16,408 nt of DNA from an uncultured Clostridia bacterium (GCA_934631055.1 CAKTXP010000036.1:1-16408), one strand, 5' to 3'. Shown: positions 7,746 through 15,704, counted from the first letter of the stretch. Made by a program: numbers and translations. The notes: generated by a model not told the origin, from the letters alone.

Positions 7746-9086
7746 ATGAAAAAATTTGCCATCAAGGGACTTGTGGCGCTGGCGGCGGTGGTCGCCCTGT
7801 GCATGTTCTTTTCCGGCACGATCAAGACGATATCGACCGCAAAGGTCAAGCTGGTGACCGCCAAGCAGGGCAAGCTGGAGGAAGAGATTAAATTGAGCGG
7901 ACAGCTCACGTTCCCTGAAAAGGAGGACGTCAAGCTCGAACTGGCTTCCGACCAGAGCGTGACCATCAAACGCATCCGCGTCGCCAAGGGACGCAAGATC
8001 AGCGCGGGCGACGTCCTTTTTGAAGCGGAAGTCTCCGGCTACGACAAGGAGATGGAGTCCCTGCGCAGCACTTACGACACCGCGCAGAAGGAACTGCTGG
8101 AACTGGAACGAAAGAACGGCGACCTGCGTCTCAAACGCACGGAAGAGATCTGGATCGAAGCCTATGATAACTTGGCGAAGAGCAAGGACGACCTGGCGCA
8201 GGCGCAGACGGATCTGGAAGTAGCGGCGAAGCTGGCGGGCGTGACGCTCATCGGCGGCGAACTGCCCGAAAGCGCGGCGGACGACGAGAAGCTGGCGGGG
8301 CTGTATCAGACGGTCATCGACGCGCAGACCGCGCAGGCGGAGGCGCAGAAGAAATTCAACAACGCTAACCGGCTGGGCATCAGCGAAGACGTGCTGACCT
8401 ACATCACCAAGAGCCGCGAACTGAAAGAGACGCTTTCCAAAACACAGGAGAAGATCGCCGCGCTGGATGTTCTGGCACAGCAGGTGAGCGAGGTCACGGC
8501 GGCGCACGACGGCTATGTCGTCGAGATCAACGTCAAGGCGGGCGACGCTTATGACGGAAAGACCGCCGCAATCGTTCTCAGCGCGGAGGGGAGCGAACCC
8601 GTTCTGCGTGCGGACACGAGCAAGGTCGAGCGGACGATTGAAAAGGGCACGCAGGTGACGATCAAGCGCGACAGCGGCAAGACGCTCACCAAGAAGGTGA
8701 CCGACGCGGGCGTGGACGACGAGGGCAAAAAATACGTCGATATCAAGCTGAGCGACAAGGATGTGACCACCCTTGGCGGCGGTTCGGCGCTGCTGGCTTC
8801 GCCCGTTGAGATGACGGCGAGCTACCGCGCCAGCGCCTCGACGACGCTACTTCCCGCGAGCGCAGTCCGCGGAAGCGGGGACAGCCGCTATGTCTATCTG
8901 GTCAGCGAGGAAAACAATGCGCTGGGTCAGCGCGTACTCAAGGTCAAAAAGCAGGAAGTAAAGGTGCTTGCCGAGGTTGGCAGCACGGTCTCGCTGGAAG
9001 ACGATTTGAGCCGTCAGCGCGTGGCGTACATGGAGGATCGCTCCATCAGCGATGGATCCGAGGTCATGGTCTATGGCAACGAATAA
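7746..9086 (+). CDS. MacA/HlyD-like membrane-anchored adaptor
   Basis: 446 residues. The frame is open from 7581, but that stretch is repeat element; the start is placed at 7746, after AAGGAAG (7731-7737) and directly before a membrane anchor (residues about 5-24). Lipoyl half 1 is at about 60-95 (VTIKRIRVAKGRKISAGDVL), with a charged Ala/Leu/Glu/Lys coiled-coil hairpin at about 98-262 interrupted near 165-180. Lipoyl half 2 is at about 250-275 (TAAHDGYVVEINVKAGDAYD), followed by a beta-barrel and membrane-proximal domain. This is the standard MacA layout and length for a tripartite efflux adaptor, which in Gram-positive bacteria acts with a MacB-type permease. The next gene is such a permease and overlaps its 3' end. 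It differs from the adaptor at 2237, which has a signal peptide and no coiled coil. Confidence 0.88.
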   Translation: MKKFAIKGLVALAAVVALCMFFSGTIKTISTAKVKLVTAKQGKLEEEIKLSGQLTFPEKEDVKLELASDQSVTIKRIRVAKGRKISAGDVLFEAEVSGYDKEMESLRSTYDTAQKELLELERKNGDLRLKRTEEIWIEAYDNLAKSKDDLAQAQTDLEVAAKLAGVTLIGGELPESAADDEKLAGLYQTVIDAQTAQAEAQKKFNNANRLGISEDVLTYITKSRELKETLSKTQEKIAALDVLAQQVSEVTAAHDGYVVEINVKAGDAYDGKTAAIVLSAEGSEPVLRADTSKVERTIEKGTQVTIKRDSGKTLTKKVTDAGVDDEGKKYVDIKLSDKDVTTLGGGSALLASPVEMTASYRASASTTLLPASAVRGSGDSRYVYLVSEENNALGQRVLKVKKQEVKVLAEVGSTVSLEDDLSRQRVAYMEDRSISDGSEVMVYGNE

Positions 9087-10254
9087 GAAAAAGCACCGCG
9101 GCGCGCTGGCTCTGCTGCTTGGCGTGCTGCTGATGGCGGCGGGGTGCATCCTGCTGACGCGATACGGCGGGCGGCTTGAGTATATCCTGACCGCGCCCGC
9201 GGTGACGCAGGAAGGCGGCGAGCTGAACGCGTTCTATGAGGATGCCCAAAAGCAGATCGCCGCGATTGCCGATTCCATTGAAGCCGGTGCGGTTGGCGCA
9301 AGGCTTCAGGGCGCGACACTGACCACGGATGAAAGCGACAGCGTGCAGGCGACGATCTACGCTGTCGGTTCGGGCTATTTCGATGTCGTTCACGAAACCC
9401 TGCTGAGCGGCCGGCTGGTCAGCGAAGCCGACGTCAAGAGAAAAGAAAACGTCATCGTCATCGACGAAAGCACGGCGTTGTCGTTCTTTGCGGGCGATGA
9501 TCCGCTGAAGGGCAAGGTTACGCTGAACGGCGTCGAATACGAGGTTGCGGGCGTCATCAAGGGCGGTCAGCGGCTGGGCGAAACGGATGAACACGTCGCC
9601 TATATCCCGATCACGACGGCAAGCGATAACGCGCTGACTATGCAGACGGTTGAAATCGTTGCCAAAACGACCGATTCCACGACCGGAAGCGCCATCCTGA
9701 TGCGGGATTCGCTGGAAGCATGGCAGTCGGGCGGGAGCTTTTACAACTATGATAAGCTGACGATGGGCGCGACGATGCCCCTGCGCTGGATCGCGCTGTT
9801 CGTCGGCGCGGCGCTGCTGCTGAGCCTGCTCGCAAGGCTCAACGCCGCGGCGTGGGGGCGAATCTGCTATTACGCCGACCAGCTCAAGACGCGCTATGCG
9901 CGGGATATGTTCTGGAGCATGGCGGCAAGCGTGCTGCTCTGCCTGCTGGGCTATGCGGCGCTGGCGGGCGCGGCGTTCCTGCTGGCGCAGTTCGTCATTG
10001 CGCCGCTGTATGTGTTCACGGAGTGGGTTCCGGAAGTCGTGGTGGAGATGAAATCCATCGCCAGCCGTTTCTGGTCGCTCAACAACGCGAATGCCGCCGC
10101 CATCCGGCTGGTCAGCCGCGCGTACTGCGTGACGGAGACCGGGCAGGGGCTTCTGCGCTGGGGCGTCATCGCGGCGCTGCTCGGCATAGCGATGAATGGC
10201 ATTCCGTTCTTCTACCGGAAGGTCGAAATGCCGAATATGAATAAAGAGAGATAA
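9073..10254 (+). CDS. MacB/FtsX-like ABC permease
   Basis: 393 residues from the ATG at 9073, preferred over the ATG at 9052 because GAGG (9060-9063) lies 9 bases before it. It overlaps the adaptor's 3' end by 14 bases. Membrane helices are at about 11-28, 237-255, 282-312 and 360-380, which is the four-helix MacB/FtsX plan. The 200-residue outside region carries the MacB periplasmic-core pattern at about 95-163 (YFDVVHETLLSGRLVSEAD, later VEYEVAGVIKGG). With the MacA-like adaptor it should form an export or mechanotransmission complex. The usual partner ATPase is missing on both sides. The C-terminal FtsX region is less typical than the outside domain, so it may be a divergent subfamily. Last gene of the run; the terminator follows 5 bases after the stop. 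Confidence 0.8.
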   Translation: MATNKKKHRGALALLLGVLLMAAGCILLTRYGGRLEYILTAPAVTQEGGELNAFYEDAQKQIAAIADSIEAGAVGARLQGATLTTDESDSVQATIYAVGSGYFDVVHETLLSGRLVSEADVKRKENVIVIDESTALSFFAGDDPLKGKVTLNGVEYEVAGVIKGGQRLGETDEHVAYIPITTASDNALTMQTVEIVAKTTDSTTGSAILMRDSLEAWQSGGSFYNYDKLTMGATMPLRWIALFVGAALLLSLLARLNAAAWGRICYYADQLKTRYARDMFWSMAASVLLCLLGYAALAGAAFLLAQFVIAPLYVFTEWVPEVVVEMKSIASRFWSLNNANAAAIRLVSRAYCVTETGQGLLRWGVIAALLGIAMNGIPFFYRKVEMPNMNKER

Positions 10255-10259
10255 ACAAC

Positions 10260-10298
10260 AAACGGTGCTGTCAGCATGAAGCTGATAGCACCGTTTTT
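10260..10298 (+). terminator. Strong intrinsic terminator, probably bidirectional
   Basis: A 16-bp stem (AAACGGTGCTGTCAGC at 10260-10275 pairing with 10281-10296, one G-U pair) with a 5-base loop, followed by TTTTT (10294-10298). It ends the seven-gene transport run. Read on the minus strand, the same stem is followed by GTTGTTTAT, so it may also stop transcripts arriving from the gene at 10483. Confidence 0.93.
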
Positions 10299-10482
10299 AT
10301 GCCTTATAGGAAATTGCATAAAGCCTGCTCGCGTGCGTAGAGCTTTGAATCTTTACGGACTGCGGCGGAAATGCAGGCGGGCTCAGCCCGCTTAATACCT
10401 GAGAAATTTCGAGAGACTGCCCCTATGAGCCAACCTTCAACGCATGCGGCATTCGCGTATACGGAAGGCAATCCCAAAACGC
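10299..10482. other. Intergenic stretch with a decayed palindromic repeat
   Basis: No credible gene. It holds a GCGGGC/GCCCGC hairpin near 10378-10392 and a segment around 10335-10362 whose minus strand reads GTAAAGATTCAAA, similar to GTAAAGAAGATTCAAA inside the element at 7448-7711. It is probably a reduced, diverged copy of that element downstream of the SH3b-PDZ gene. Confidence 0.35.
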
Positions 10483-12339
10483 TTACTTCACATTGCTTTC
10501 CGGGCGCATCATCTCGGTCGAATAGTATTGACCGTCGCGCCAGAAGTAGACCGTTTTAATCTCGCCGGGTTCAAACGACGCGCGCGCAAGGCGGAGCGTC
10601 ATGTCGCCTAAAATCGTCAGATCGCCGACGCCGACGATGATGTCTCCTTCTTGAAGTCCAGCTTCCTGCGCGGGGGAACCGTCCTCCACGGAACGCAGAT
10701 AAGCGCCCTGCGGCAGGTTATAGTAATTCTGATAGATCGGGAGGACGTACCGCGCGACGATGCCCATTTCCCACTTGGCGGCTTCCTCACGCTCGCTGTC
10801 TGTGATGGTCAGCGGGAGCGTGTGCATCAGGATATCCGTCGTGCCTTTGCCGACAGGGACAAAGACCATCTGGTCGTCGTCGATGTAGACGTTGCGTCCG
10901 CCGCTGCGATACCAGCAGACGGCGACCTGCGCGCCGGTGAAATATTTCTTATAGCTGACCTGAAAATGATGGGGATAGATCTCGACCTCGCCGATTTCCG
11001 GCTCCATGTAGTAATCGTCATCCAGATTCGCCTTGCCGTTGGTCGCAAAATCGGAGTACGAATCGCCCTTGCCCACGGAAAGACTGGATATCGTATATTC
11101 GCGCTCGATCTCTTCGGCGAAGGTCTCCGCCATATCCGCCGCGTCGCCATTGGTCATGTTGGGAATGATCTTCAGCCCGAACGCGGTCAGCTTGCCGTTC
11201 GTCTTGTTCTGCACGCTGACCTGTACGCTGCCGTAGAAGCTGTAAGACGTGATCTCCGCGCGCTGGATGTACAGCGGCTGAGCGTTGTTTTGCAGGTAGG
11301 TGACTTCCTGCTTGCTGCCTTCGCGGGCGAGCATGCGGTCGTCGAAAAGGAGCGCCTGCGTATACGGGTCGGCGACGCCGGTCTCTTCCAGACCGCAGTC
11401 TTTCTGAAAGACCTTGATGACGTCCGCAGTGGATTCGGTATAGAGCGCGTTCTCGTTCGGCTTGGCGTAATAGCCCAGCTCGTAAAGGCGCTTGCGGAGT
11501 TTCAGCACGTCGCTGTTCCGGTCGCCGACGTTCAGCGTCTTGTAGGCGGAAAGCTCCTCGTCGGTATAGGTGAAAGGGATCTCGTTCTTGATATCGGCGA
11601 TGGGGTCGCTGGAGATCACGGGGAACAGCTCGCGGACTTCGCCCTCCGTGACCGGAATCAGCTCGACGGGGCGTACCTGCCGCAGAAGCTCGGCGAGGAT
11701 ATAGCCCTCTTTGCTGCTCTTGCTTTTTTCGATGTGCAGCCAGAGCTGACCATCCTTCTCGACTTCGCCGATGACGGTCAGGGCGGTATTGGATGCAATC
11801 TCTCCCAGACGGGAACCGTCCGGCTTTTTGCGCAGATTGGCACGCTTGAGCGTGCGGACAAGGCGCGGCTCATCGTAGAGCGTTTCGCCGGAAACGGTAT
11901 CCGGCGCGGGCGTTCCCTCGTCCGCCGCGTCGCCGGTATCTTCGCTGCCTGATTCGGGCGCGGCGGTCGGTTCGGGGGACGGCGTAGGCGTCGGGGCAGC
12001 GGTCGGTGCGGGCGTCGGCGTGGGGATGGGCTCGAGCAGACTCAGAAGCACATAGCCTTCGCGTCCGCTTTTGACGACGCGGACATATGCCCACGTTTCG
12101 CCGCCGACATCTGTTTCACTTAAAACGGTGACGACGCTGTGTTTTTTCAGGGTCTCAAGTTTATCGCTTTTGGTATTGGGCAGCTTGCGCAGGTTCGCCT
12201 GTTTGGCGGTGCGCAGCTGGCTGTTTTCCTGCTGCTCTGCGGCGGGCGCGGGGGTATCTTCACCCAGCGCCGTCAACGGAGAAAGCGCCAGCATCGCCGT
12301 CAGCGCGCAGATTGATGCGGCAATTCTTTTCGGTTTCAT
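10483..12339 (-). CDS. Secreted SH3b - peptidoglycan-binding - PDZ protein
   Basis: 618 residues with a signal peptide (1-26, ending ALGE). Domain order: SH3b at about 44-104 (QANLRKLPNTKSDKLETL), a Pro-Thr-Ala spacer at 105-150, a second SH3b at about 165-222 (RANLRKKPDGSRLGEI), a peptidoglycan-binding domain type 1 at about 268-334 (VLKLRKRLYELGYY, then VIKVFQKDCGLEETGVADPY), an unrecognised strand-rich region at about 345-520, and a C-terminal PDZ domain at about 525-612. The PDZ has the HtrA form (SPAQEAGLQEGDIIVGVG), but no serine-protease domain or catalytic triad is visible. A likely role is a wall-bound sensor or scaffold at the cell surface; this is inference. The RBS (AGGAAAGGA) sits just before ATG at 12339. 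Single-gene unit with its own promoter at 12424-12452. Confidence 0.88.
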   Translation of the reverse strand: MKPKRIAASICALTAMLALSPLTALGEDTPAPAAEQQENSQLRTAKQANLRKLPNTKSDKLETLKKHSVVTVLSETDVGGETWAYVRVVKSGREGYVLLSLLEPIPTPTPAPTAAPTPTPSPEPTAAPESGSEDTGDAADEGTPAPDTVSGETLYDEPRLVRTLKRANLRKKPDGSRLGEIASNTALTVIGEVEKDGQLWLHIEKSKSSKEGYILAELLRQVRPVELIPVTEGEVRELFPVISSDPIADIKNEIPFTYTDEELSAYKTLNVGDRNSDVLKLRKRLYELGYYAKPNENALYTESTADVIKVFQKDCGLEETGVADPYTQALLFDDRMLAREGSKQEVTYLQNNAQPLYIQRAEITSYSFYGSVQVSVQNKTNGKLTAFGLKIIPNMTNGDAADMAETFAEEIEREYTISSLSVGKGDSYSDFATNGKANLDDDYYMEPEIGEVEIYPHHFQVSYKKYFTGAQVAVCWYRSGGRNVYIDDDQMVFVPVGKGTTDILMHTLPLTITDSEREEAAKWEMGIVARYVLPIYQNYYNLPQGAYLRSVEDGSPAQEAGLQEGDIIVGVGDLTILGDMTLRLARASFEPGEIKTVYFWRDGQYYSTEMMRPESNVK

Positions 12340-12352
12340 TGCGTCCTTTCCT

Positions 12353-12402
12353 GCCTGCGCGCGGCTGTCTGCCTGTGGTCTGAAAGACAGCCGCGCGCAG
12401 GC
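12353..12402 (-). promoter_or_regulatory. Perfect 18-bp hairpin in the mRNA leader
   Basis: Arms at 12353-12370 and 12385-12402 are exact inverted repeats (GCCTGCGCGCGGCTGTCT) around a 14-base loop. On the minus-strand transcript it begins about 15 bases after the predicted start site and ends one base before the ribosome site of the SH3b-PDZ gene. It has no U tract after it on this strand, so it is not a standard terminator. It may stabilise the leader, gate translation or block read-through from the aldehyde dehydrogenase operon. Confidence 0.7.
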
Positions 12403-12423
12403 AATTCCGATACGGATGAAACC

Positions 12424-12452
12424 ATTATACCAGTTTAACGGCTTTGGGGCAA
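12424..12452 (-). promoter_or_regulatory. Sigma-A-type promoter for the SH3b-PDZ gene
   Basis: Minus strand: -35 TTGCCC (12447-12452), 17-base spacer, -10 TATAAT (12424-12429). It lies directly after the aldehyde dehydrogenase stop, so the SH3b-PDZ gene can be transcribed apart from the upstream operon. Confidence 0.8.
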
Positions 12453-12453
12453 G

Positions 12454-13830
12454 TCAGCGCAGGAAGAAGCGCAGGAGCTTGTCTTTCAGCGGGGAATACG
12501 GCGCATAGCGGATGGGCAGGTCGATGAGCGTGGATTTTCTGACGATGCTTTTTTCATGGGAGAAGGTATCGAAGCTCTTTTTGCCATGATAACTGCCCAT
12601 GCCGCTTCCGCCGACGCCGCCAAAGCCCATGCGGCTGGTCGCCAGATGAATGATGGTATCGTTGATGCAGCCGCCGCCGAAAGGCACGCTTTGCAGCACG
12701 CGGCGCTGAAGGGATTTGTCCGAACTGAACAGGTAGAGCGCGAGCGGGTGTTCCCGGCTCTGGATGAAGGAAAGCGCGTTCTCGATATCGTCGTAGGGGA
12801 TGACGGGCAGGAGCGGACCGAAGATTTCCTGCTGCATGACGGCGTCCTCCGGACGGACGTCGTCCATAATGGTCGGCTGGATGCGCAGGGTATTCGGATC
12901 GGATCTGCCGCCATAGACGACCTTCTGCGGCATGATGAGCGAACAGACGCGGTCAAAGTGCTTCTGGTTGATCATGTGGACATAACCGTCGTTGCTCAGC
13001 GCGTCGCCGACCATGGCGTTCATATGGAATTTGAGCCGCTCGAGGAACGCGTCCTTGACTGAGCGGTCGATGAGCAGGTAATCCGGCGCGACGCAGGTCT
13101 GTCCGCAGTTGAGCAGCTTGCCAAAAGCCAGACGGCGCGCGGCAATGTCCAGATTGGCGGTCGCATCGACGATGCAGGGGCTTTTGCCGCCGAGTTCCAG
13201 CGTGACGGGCGTCAGGTGTTCGCTGGCGGCGCGCATGACCTCCTTGCCGACGGCGACGCCGCCGGTGAAGAAGATATAGTCAAACCGCTGATGCAGCAGC
13301 GCCTGATTTTCCGCGCGCCCGCCCTCGACGACGGCGACATATTCCCTGGAGAAGCAGGAGGAGATCAGCTCGCGGATGACGGCGGAGGTCGCGGGCGAGT
13401 ACGCGGACGGCTTGAGGATGCAGCAGTTGCCCGCGGCGAGCGCGCCGATGAGCGGCTCCATCAGCAGCATGAACGGGTAATTCCACGGGGACATGATGAG
13501 CGCGACGCCATAAGGCTCGCGGACGACGAAGCTGTCCGACGGGAACTGCGCCAGCGGTGTCAGCACATGGCGGTCTTTGGCAAAGCGGCGCAGATGACGC
13601 CGCATATAGGAAAGCTCGCTGAGGGTCATGCCGGTCTCGCACATATAGGTCTCGGTCGCGGATTTGCCGAGGTCGCTTTGCAGCGCGGCGTTGATCTGCG
13701 GCTCCATGCGGCGGATGGCGTCGCCGAGCTTTTTCAGATTTTGCAGACGGAAATCGAGGTCGAGCGTTTTTCCGGTTTTAAAGAAAGCGCGCTGGAGAGA
13801 GACAAGCTCTTCGATCTGCTGGGCGTTCAT
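12454..13830 (-). CDS. NAD(P)-dependent aldehyde dehydrogenase (class 3 like)
   Basis: 458 residues, the short length typical of class 3 aldehyde dehydrogenases. It oxidises an aldehyde to the carboxylate with NAD(P)+. Key sites are visible: WNYPF with Asn117, ILKPS with Lys140 for cofactor binding, LELGGKSP with general base Glu212, catalytic Cys246 in NCGQTC, and EIFGPL with Glu335 and Phe337. The C-terminal MGFGGVGGSGMGSYHG is class 3 like. The ATG overlaps the alcohol dehydrogenase stop (ATGA), and its AAGGAGG lies within that gene's last codons, so the two are co-translated. Together they can convert alcohol to aldehyde to acid or remove aldehydes. The physiological substrate cannot be read; medium- or long-chain and aromatic aldehydes are usual for the class. 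Confidence 0.95.
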   Translation of the reverse strand: MNAQQIEELVSLQRAFFKTGKTLDLDFRLQNLKKLGDAIRRMEPQINAALQSDLGKSATETYMCETGMTLSELSYMRRHLRRFAKDRHVLTPLAQFPSDSFVVREPYGVALIMSPWNYPFMLLMEPLIGALAAGNCCILKPSAYSPATSAVIRELISSCFSREYVAVVEGGRAENQALLHQRFDYIFFTGGVAVGKEVMRAASEHLTPVTLELGGKSPCIVDATANLDIAARRLAFGKLLNCGQTCVAPDYLLIDRSVKDAFLERLKFHMNAMVGDALSNDGYVHMINQKHFDRVCSLIMPQKVVYGGRSDPNTLRIQPTIMDDVRPEDAVMQQEIFGPLLPVIPYDDIENALSFIQSREHPLALYLFSSDKSLQRRVLQSVPFGGGCINDTIIHLATSRMGFGGVGGSGMGSYHGKKSFDTFSHEKSIVRKSTLIDLPIRYAPYSPLKDKLLRFFLR

Positions 13831-15044
13831 GCGTTTTCCTCCTTTTTGGGCATGAGTTTGAGGTACATCGCGGTCAGCTCGCGCTCATCCATCAGCACGG
13901 GAACGGGATAGAGCGGGTTGCTCTCCTGCGCGGCGTGATGCGCCATCTCCGGAATATCCGCCGTGCGGATCTCTTTGATACAGTCGGGAATCCCCATCGC
14001 GGCGTTCATCTCGCGGATCCAGCGAATGAACGCTTCGCTGGCGTCCCGATCGCTGGCATCCTGCGGCGCAACGCCCGCAATGCGCGCAAGCTTGCCGAGC
14101 TTCTTATGGCATGCCGAACCATAGGCGTCCAGAAAATAGGGAAGGATGACGGCGTTGGCGAGCCCATGCGGTACGCCGTACTGACCGCCGAGCGAATGGG
14201 CGACGCCATGGACATAGCCGACATAGGAGCGGGTGAAGGATACGCCCGCGCAGTATGCCGCGCGGAGCATATCGCGGCGGGCTTCCATATCGCCGCCGTT
14301 TTGATAGGCGCGATACAGGCTGCGGACGATGAGCGCCGCCGCTTCTTCGGACATGGCGCGGGTGAGCTTGGTCGTCGAGCGCCCGATGTAGGCTTCGATG
14401 GCGTGGGTCAGCGCGTCCATGCCCGTCGTCGCGGTCAGGCTGCGGGGCAAGCCGCGTGTCAGCTCGGGATCGAGTACGGCGTAATCCGGAATGAGGGCGA
14501 AGTCGTTGATGGGATACTTATGGTGCGCGTCGGAATCGGTGATGACGGCGGCGAGCGTCGTTTCGCTGCCCGTGCCTGCGGTGGTCGGCACGGCGATGAG
14601 CAGCGGCGTTTTGCGCAGAATGCGCAGCAGCCCGCCCATATGCTGAACGGGCTGGCGCGGCTTGACGATGCGCGCGCCGATGACCTTGGCGCAGTCCATA
14701 ACGGAACCGCCGCCGATGGCGACGATGGCTTGCGCATGGGCGCTCAGGTAGAGAGCGCGTCCCTCTTCAATATTCTGAATGGTCGGGTTCGGCACGGTCT
14801 TGTCGTACACGGCGCAGGCGATGGACGCTTCTTTCAGCGCGTCCTCAAGCGGCTGGGTCAAGCCGAGTAAGCGAACAGGCGCGTCCGTCACGAGCAGGAC
14901 GGAAGAGACGCCTTTTTCGCGCAGCAGCGGCACGATGGAAGAAAGACCGTCGAGCTGCCCCGGCTCGCGATAGGGAAGGATGGGAAGTGCCGCGCGGAAC
15001 GCGGTCTGATAGGCGCGGCAGAAAAGAGCGTAGGCTTTATTCAT
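13827..15044 (-). CDS. Iron-containing alcohol dehydrogenase
   Basis: 405 residues. An in-frame ATG exists at 15107, but the start is placed at 15044 (MNKAYALF), with GAGGA 8 bases upstream and normal family length. It interconverts an alcohol and an aldehyde with NAD(P)(H) in the cytoplasm. Motifs: GGGSVMDCAK (111-120) and PTTAGTGSE (153-161) for nucleotide binding. Metal ligands Asp210, His214, His279 and His293 have nearly the spacing of the FucO/AdhB family (4, 65, 14). All four ligands are intact, so it should be active. The 180-base gap to marR upstream is filled by the palindromic element. No good promoter is seen in that gap, so transcription from the marR promoter is likely. Confidence 0.95.
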   Translation of the reverse strand: MNKAYALFCRAYQTAFRAALPILPYREPGQLDGLSSIVPLLREKGVSSVLLVTDAPVRLLGLTQPLEDALKEASIACAVYDKTVPNPTIQNIEEGRALYLSAHAQAIVAIGGGSVMDCAKVIGARIVKPRQPVQHMGGLLRILRKTPLLIAVPTTAGTGSETTLAAVITDSDAHHKYPINDFALIPDYAVLDPELTRGLPRSLTATTGMDALTHAIEAYIGRSTTKLTRAMSEEAAALIVRSLYRAYQNGGDMEARRDMLRAAYCAGVSFTRSYVGYVHGVAHSLGGQYGVPHGLANAVILPYFLDAYGSACHKKLGKLARIAGVAPQDASDRDASEAFIRWIREMNAAMGIPDCIKEIRTADIPEMAHHAAQESNPLYPVPVLMDERELTAMYLKLMPKKEENA

Positions 15045-15086
15045 AAACAAGATCCTCGATGATTGATATAGTGAGCAAATGGGGGA

Positions 15087-15260
15087 ACGTTTGGGGCTTT
15101 GCCCCAAGCCCCGCCGGGAACCTGAGGTTCCTGGACTTCCCGATTCGCTTCGCGCCGGTTTAAATAAGCTTGAACATACGATGCGTATTGAAGCCGCCGC
15201 GAAGCGAAGAGGGGTGCAGGGAAATCATTCCCCTGCCGGAGTTTGAGGCGGAGCTTCAAG
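15087..15260. repeat. Composite palindromic element, copy 2, reaching into marR
   Basis: The left end has ACGTTTGGGGC (15087-15097) and its hairpin (15091-15107). Next comes a stem with a TGA loop (15114-15134, one G-U pair). An 11-bp inverted pair follows, TTCGCTTCGCG at 15144-15154 and CGCGAAGCGAA at 15198-15208. The right half mirrors the left on the minus strand: a second stem with a TGA loop (15216-15236), then a decayed end repeat up to about 15260. Fifteen bases (15196-15210) match 7550-7564 exactly. The right end lies inside marR and supplies its stop codon. Confidence 0.75.
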
Positions 15261-15704
15261 CGCCGCCCCGTATTTCTCAACCGCAAGGGCGAGATGGTTG
15301 GTGATGGTCGTCAGCGTTCGATAAAAGACCTCGATATCCGCATCGGGAATATCGCCGCTGACGAAGCGATTGACATCCAGGATGATATCCTCGATGCGGG
15401 AAGCGGTTTTTTCACCTGCGGGGGTCAGCGAGTAGCGGCGCTTATAGCCCGCCTGCGCATCGGAAACGACATAGCCTTTCCTTTCAAGTTCGCGCAGGAC
15501 GCGGGAGACCTGACTGCGGTCCATGCTTTCCAGGCGGGTGAGTTCGCTCTGTGTCAGGCTGCCCGATTCGTGCAGGCGGCAAAGGCAGTTGGTATGCGCG
15601 CCGGAAAGGGAGAAGGCTTCCATCTGCGCTGTCTTGAGTCGGGCGATGGATTTCGCGGCGCTGGCGGTGAGATGTGAGAACTGTTCAAATCGGCTTTTAT
15701 CCAT
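15225..15704 (-). CDS. MarR family transcriptional regulator
   Basis: 159 residues, a usual MarR length. The winged helix-turn-helix is at about residues 50-97: helix pair TQSELTRLESMDRSQVSRVL, then RELERKGYV, then wing AGYKRRYSLTPAGEK. Flanking helices form the dimer interface. GGAGG lies 7 bases before the ATG. MarR proteins are usually repressors released by small aromatic or oxidising ligands. A palindrome over the -35 of its own promoter implies autoregulation, and it probably controls adh and aldh downstream. The C-terminal tail (residues 149-159, LEAPPQTPAGE) and stop are encoded within the palindromic element and follow the expected last helix, so the native C-terminus may have been replaced. 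Confidence 0.95.
   Translation of the reverse strand: MDKSRFEQFSHLTASAAKSIARLKTAQMEAFSLSGAHTNCLCRLHESGSLTQSELTRLESMDRSQVSRVLRELERKGYVVSDAQAGYKRRYSLTPAGEKTASRIEDIILDVNRFVSGDIPDADIEVFYRTLTTITNHLALAVEKYGAALEAPPQTPAGE

Noticed and set aside
10651..11952. Plus-strand open frame of about 433 codons
   Set aside because: Antisense to the SH3b-PDZ gene, whose domains, promoter and ribosome site are clear.
12353..12402. Intrinsic terminator of the aldh operon
   Set aside because: The stem is strong but is followed by AGGAAAGGA rather than a U tract on the transcribed strand, and it lies downstream of the next gene's promoter. Kept as a leader hairpin.
13935..14870. Plus-strand open frame of about 311 codons
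   Set aside because: Antisense to the iron alcohol dehydrogenase, which has all metal ligands intact.
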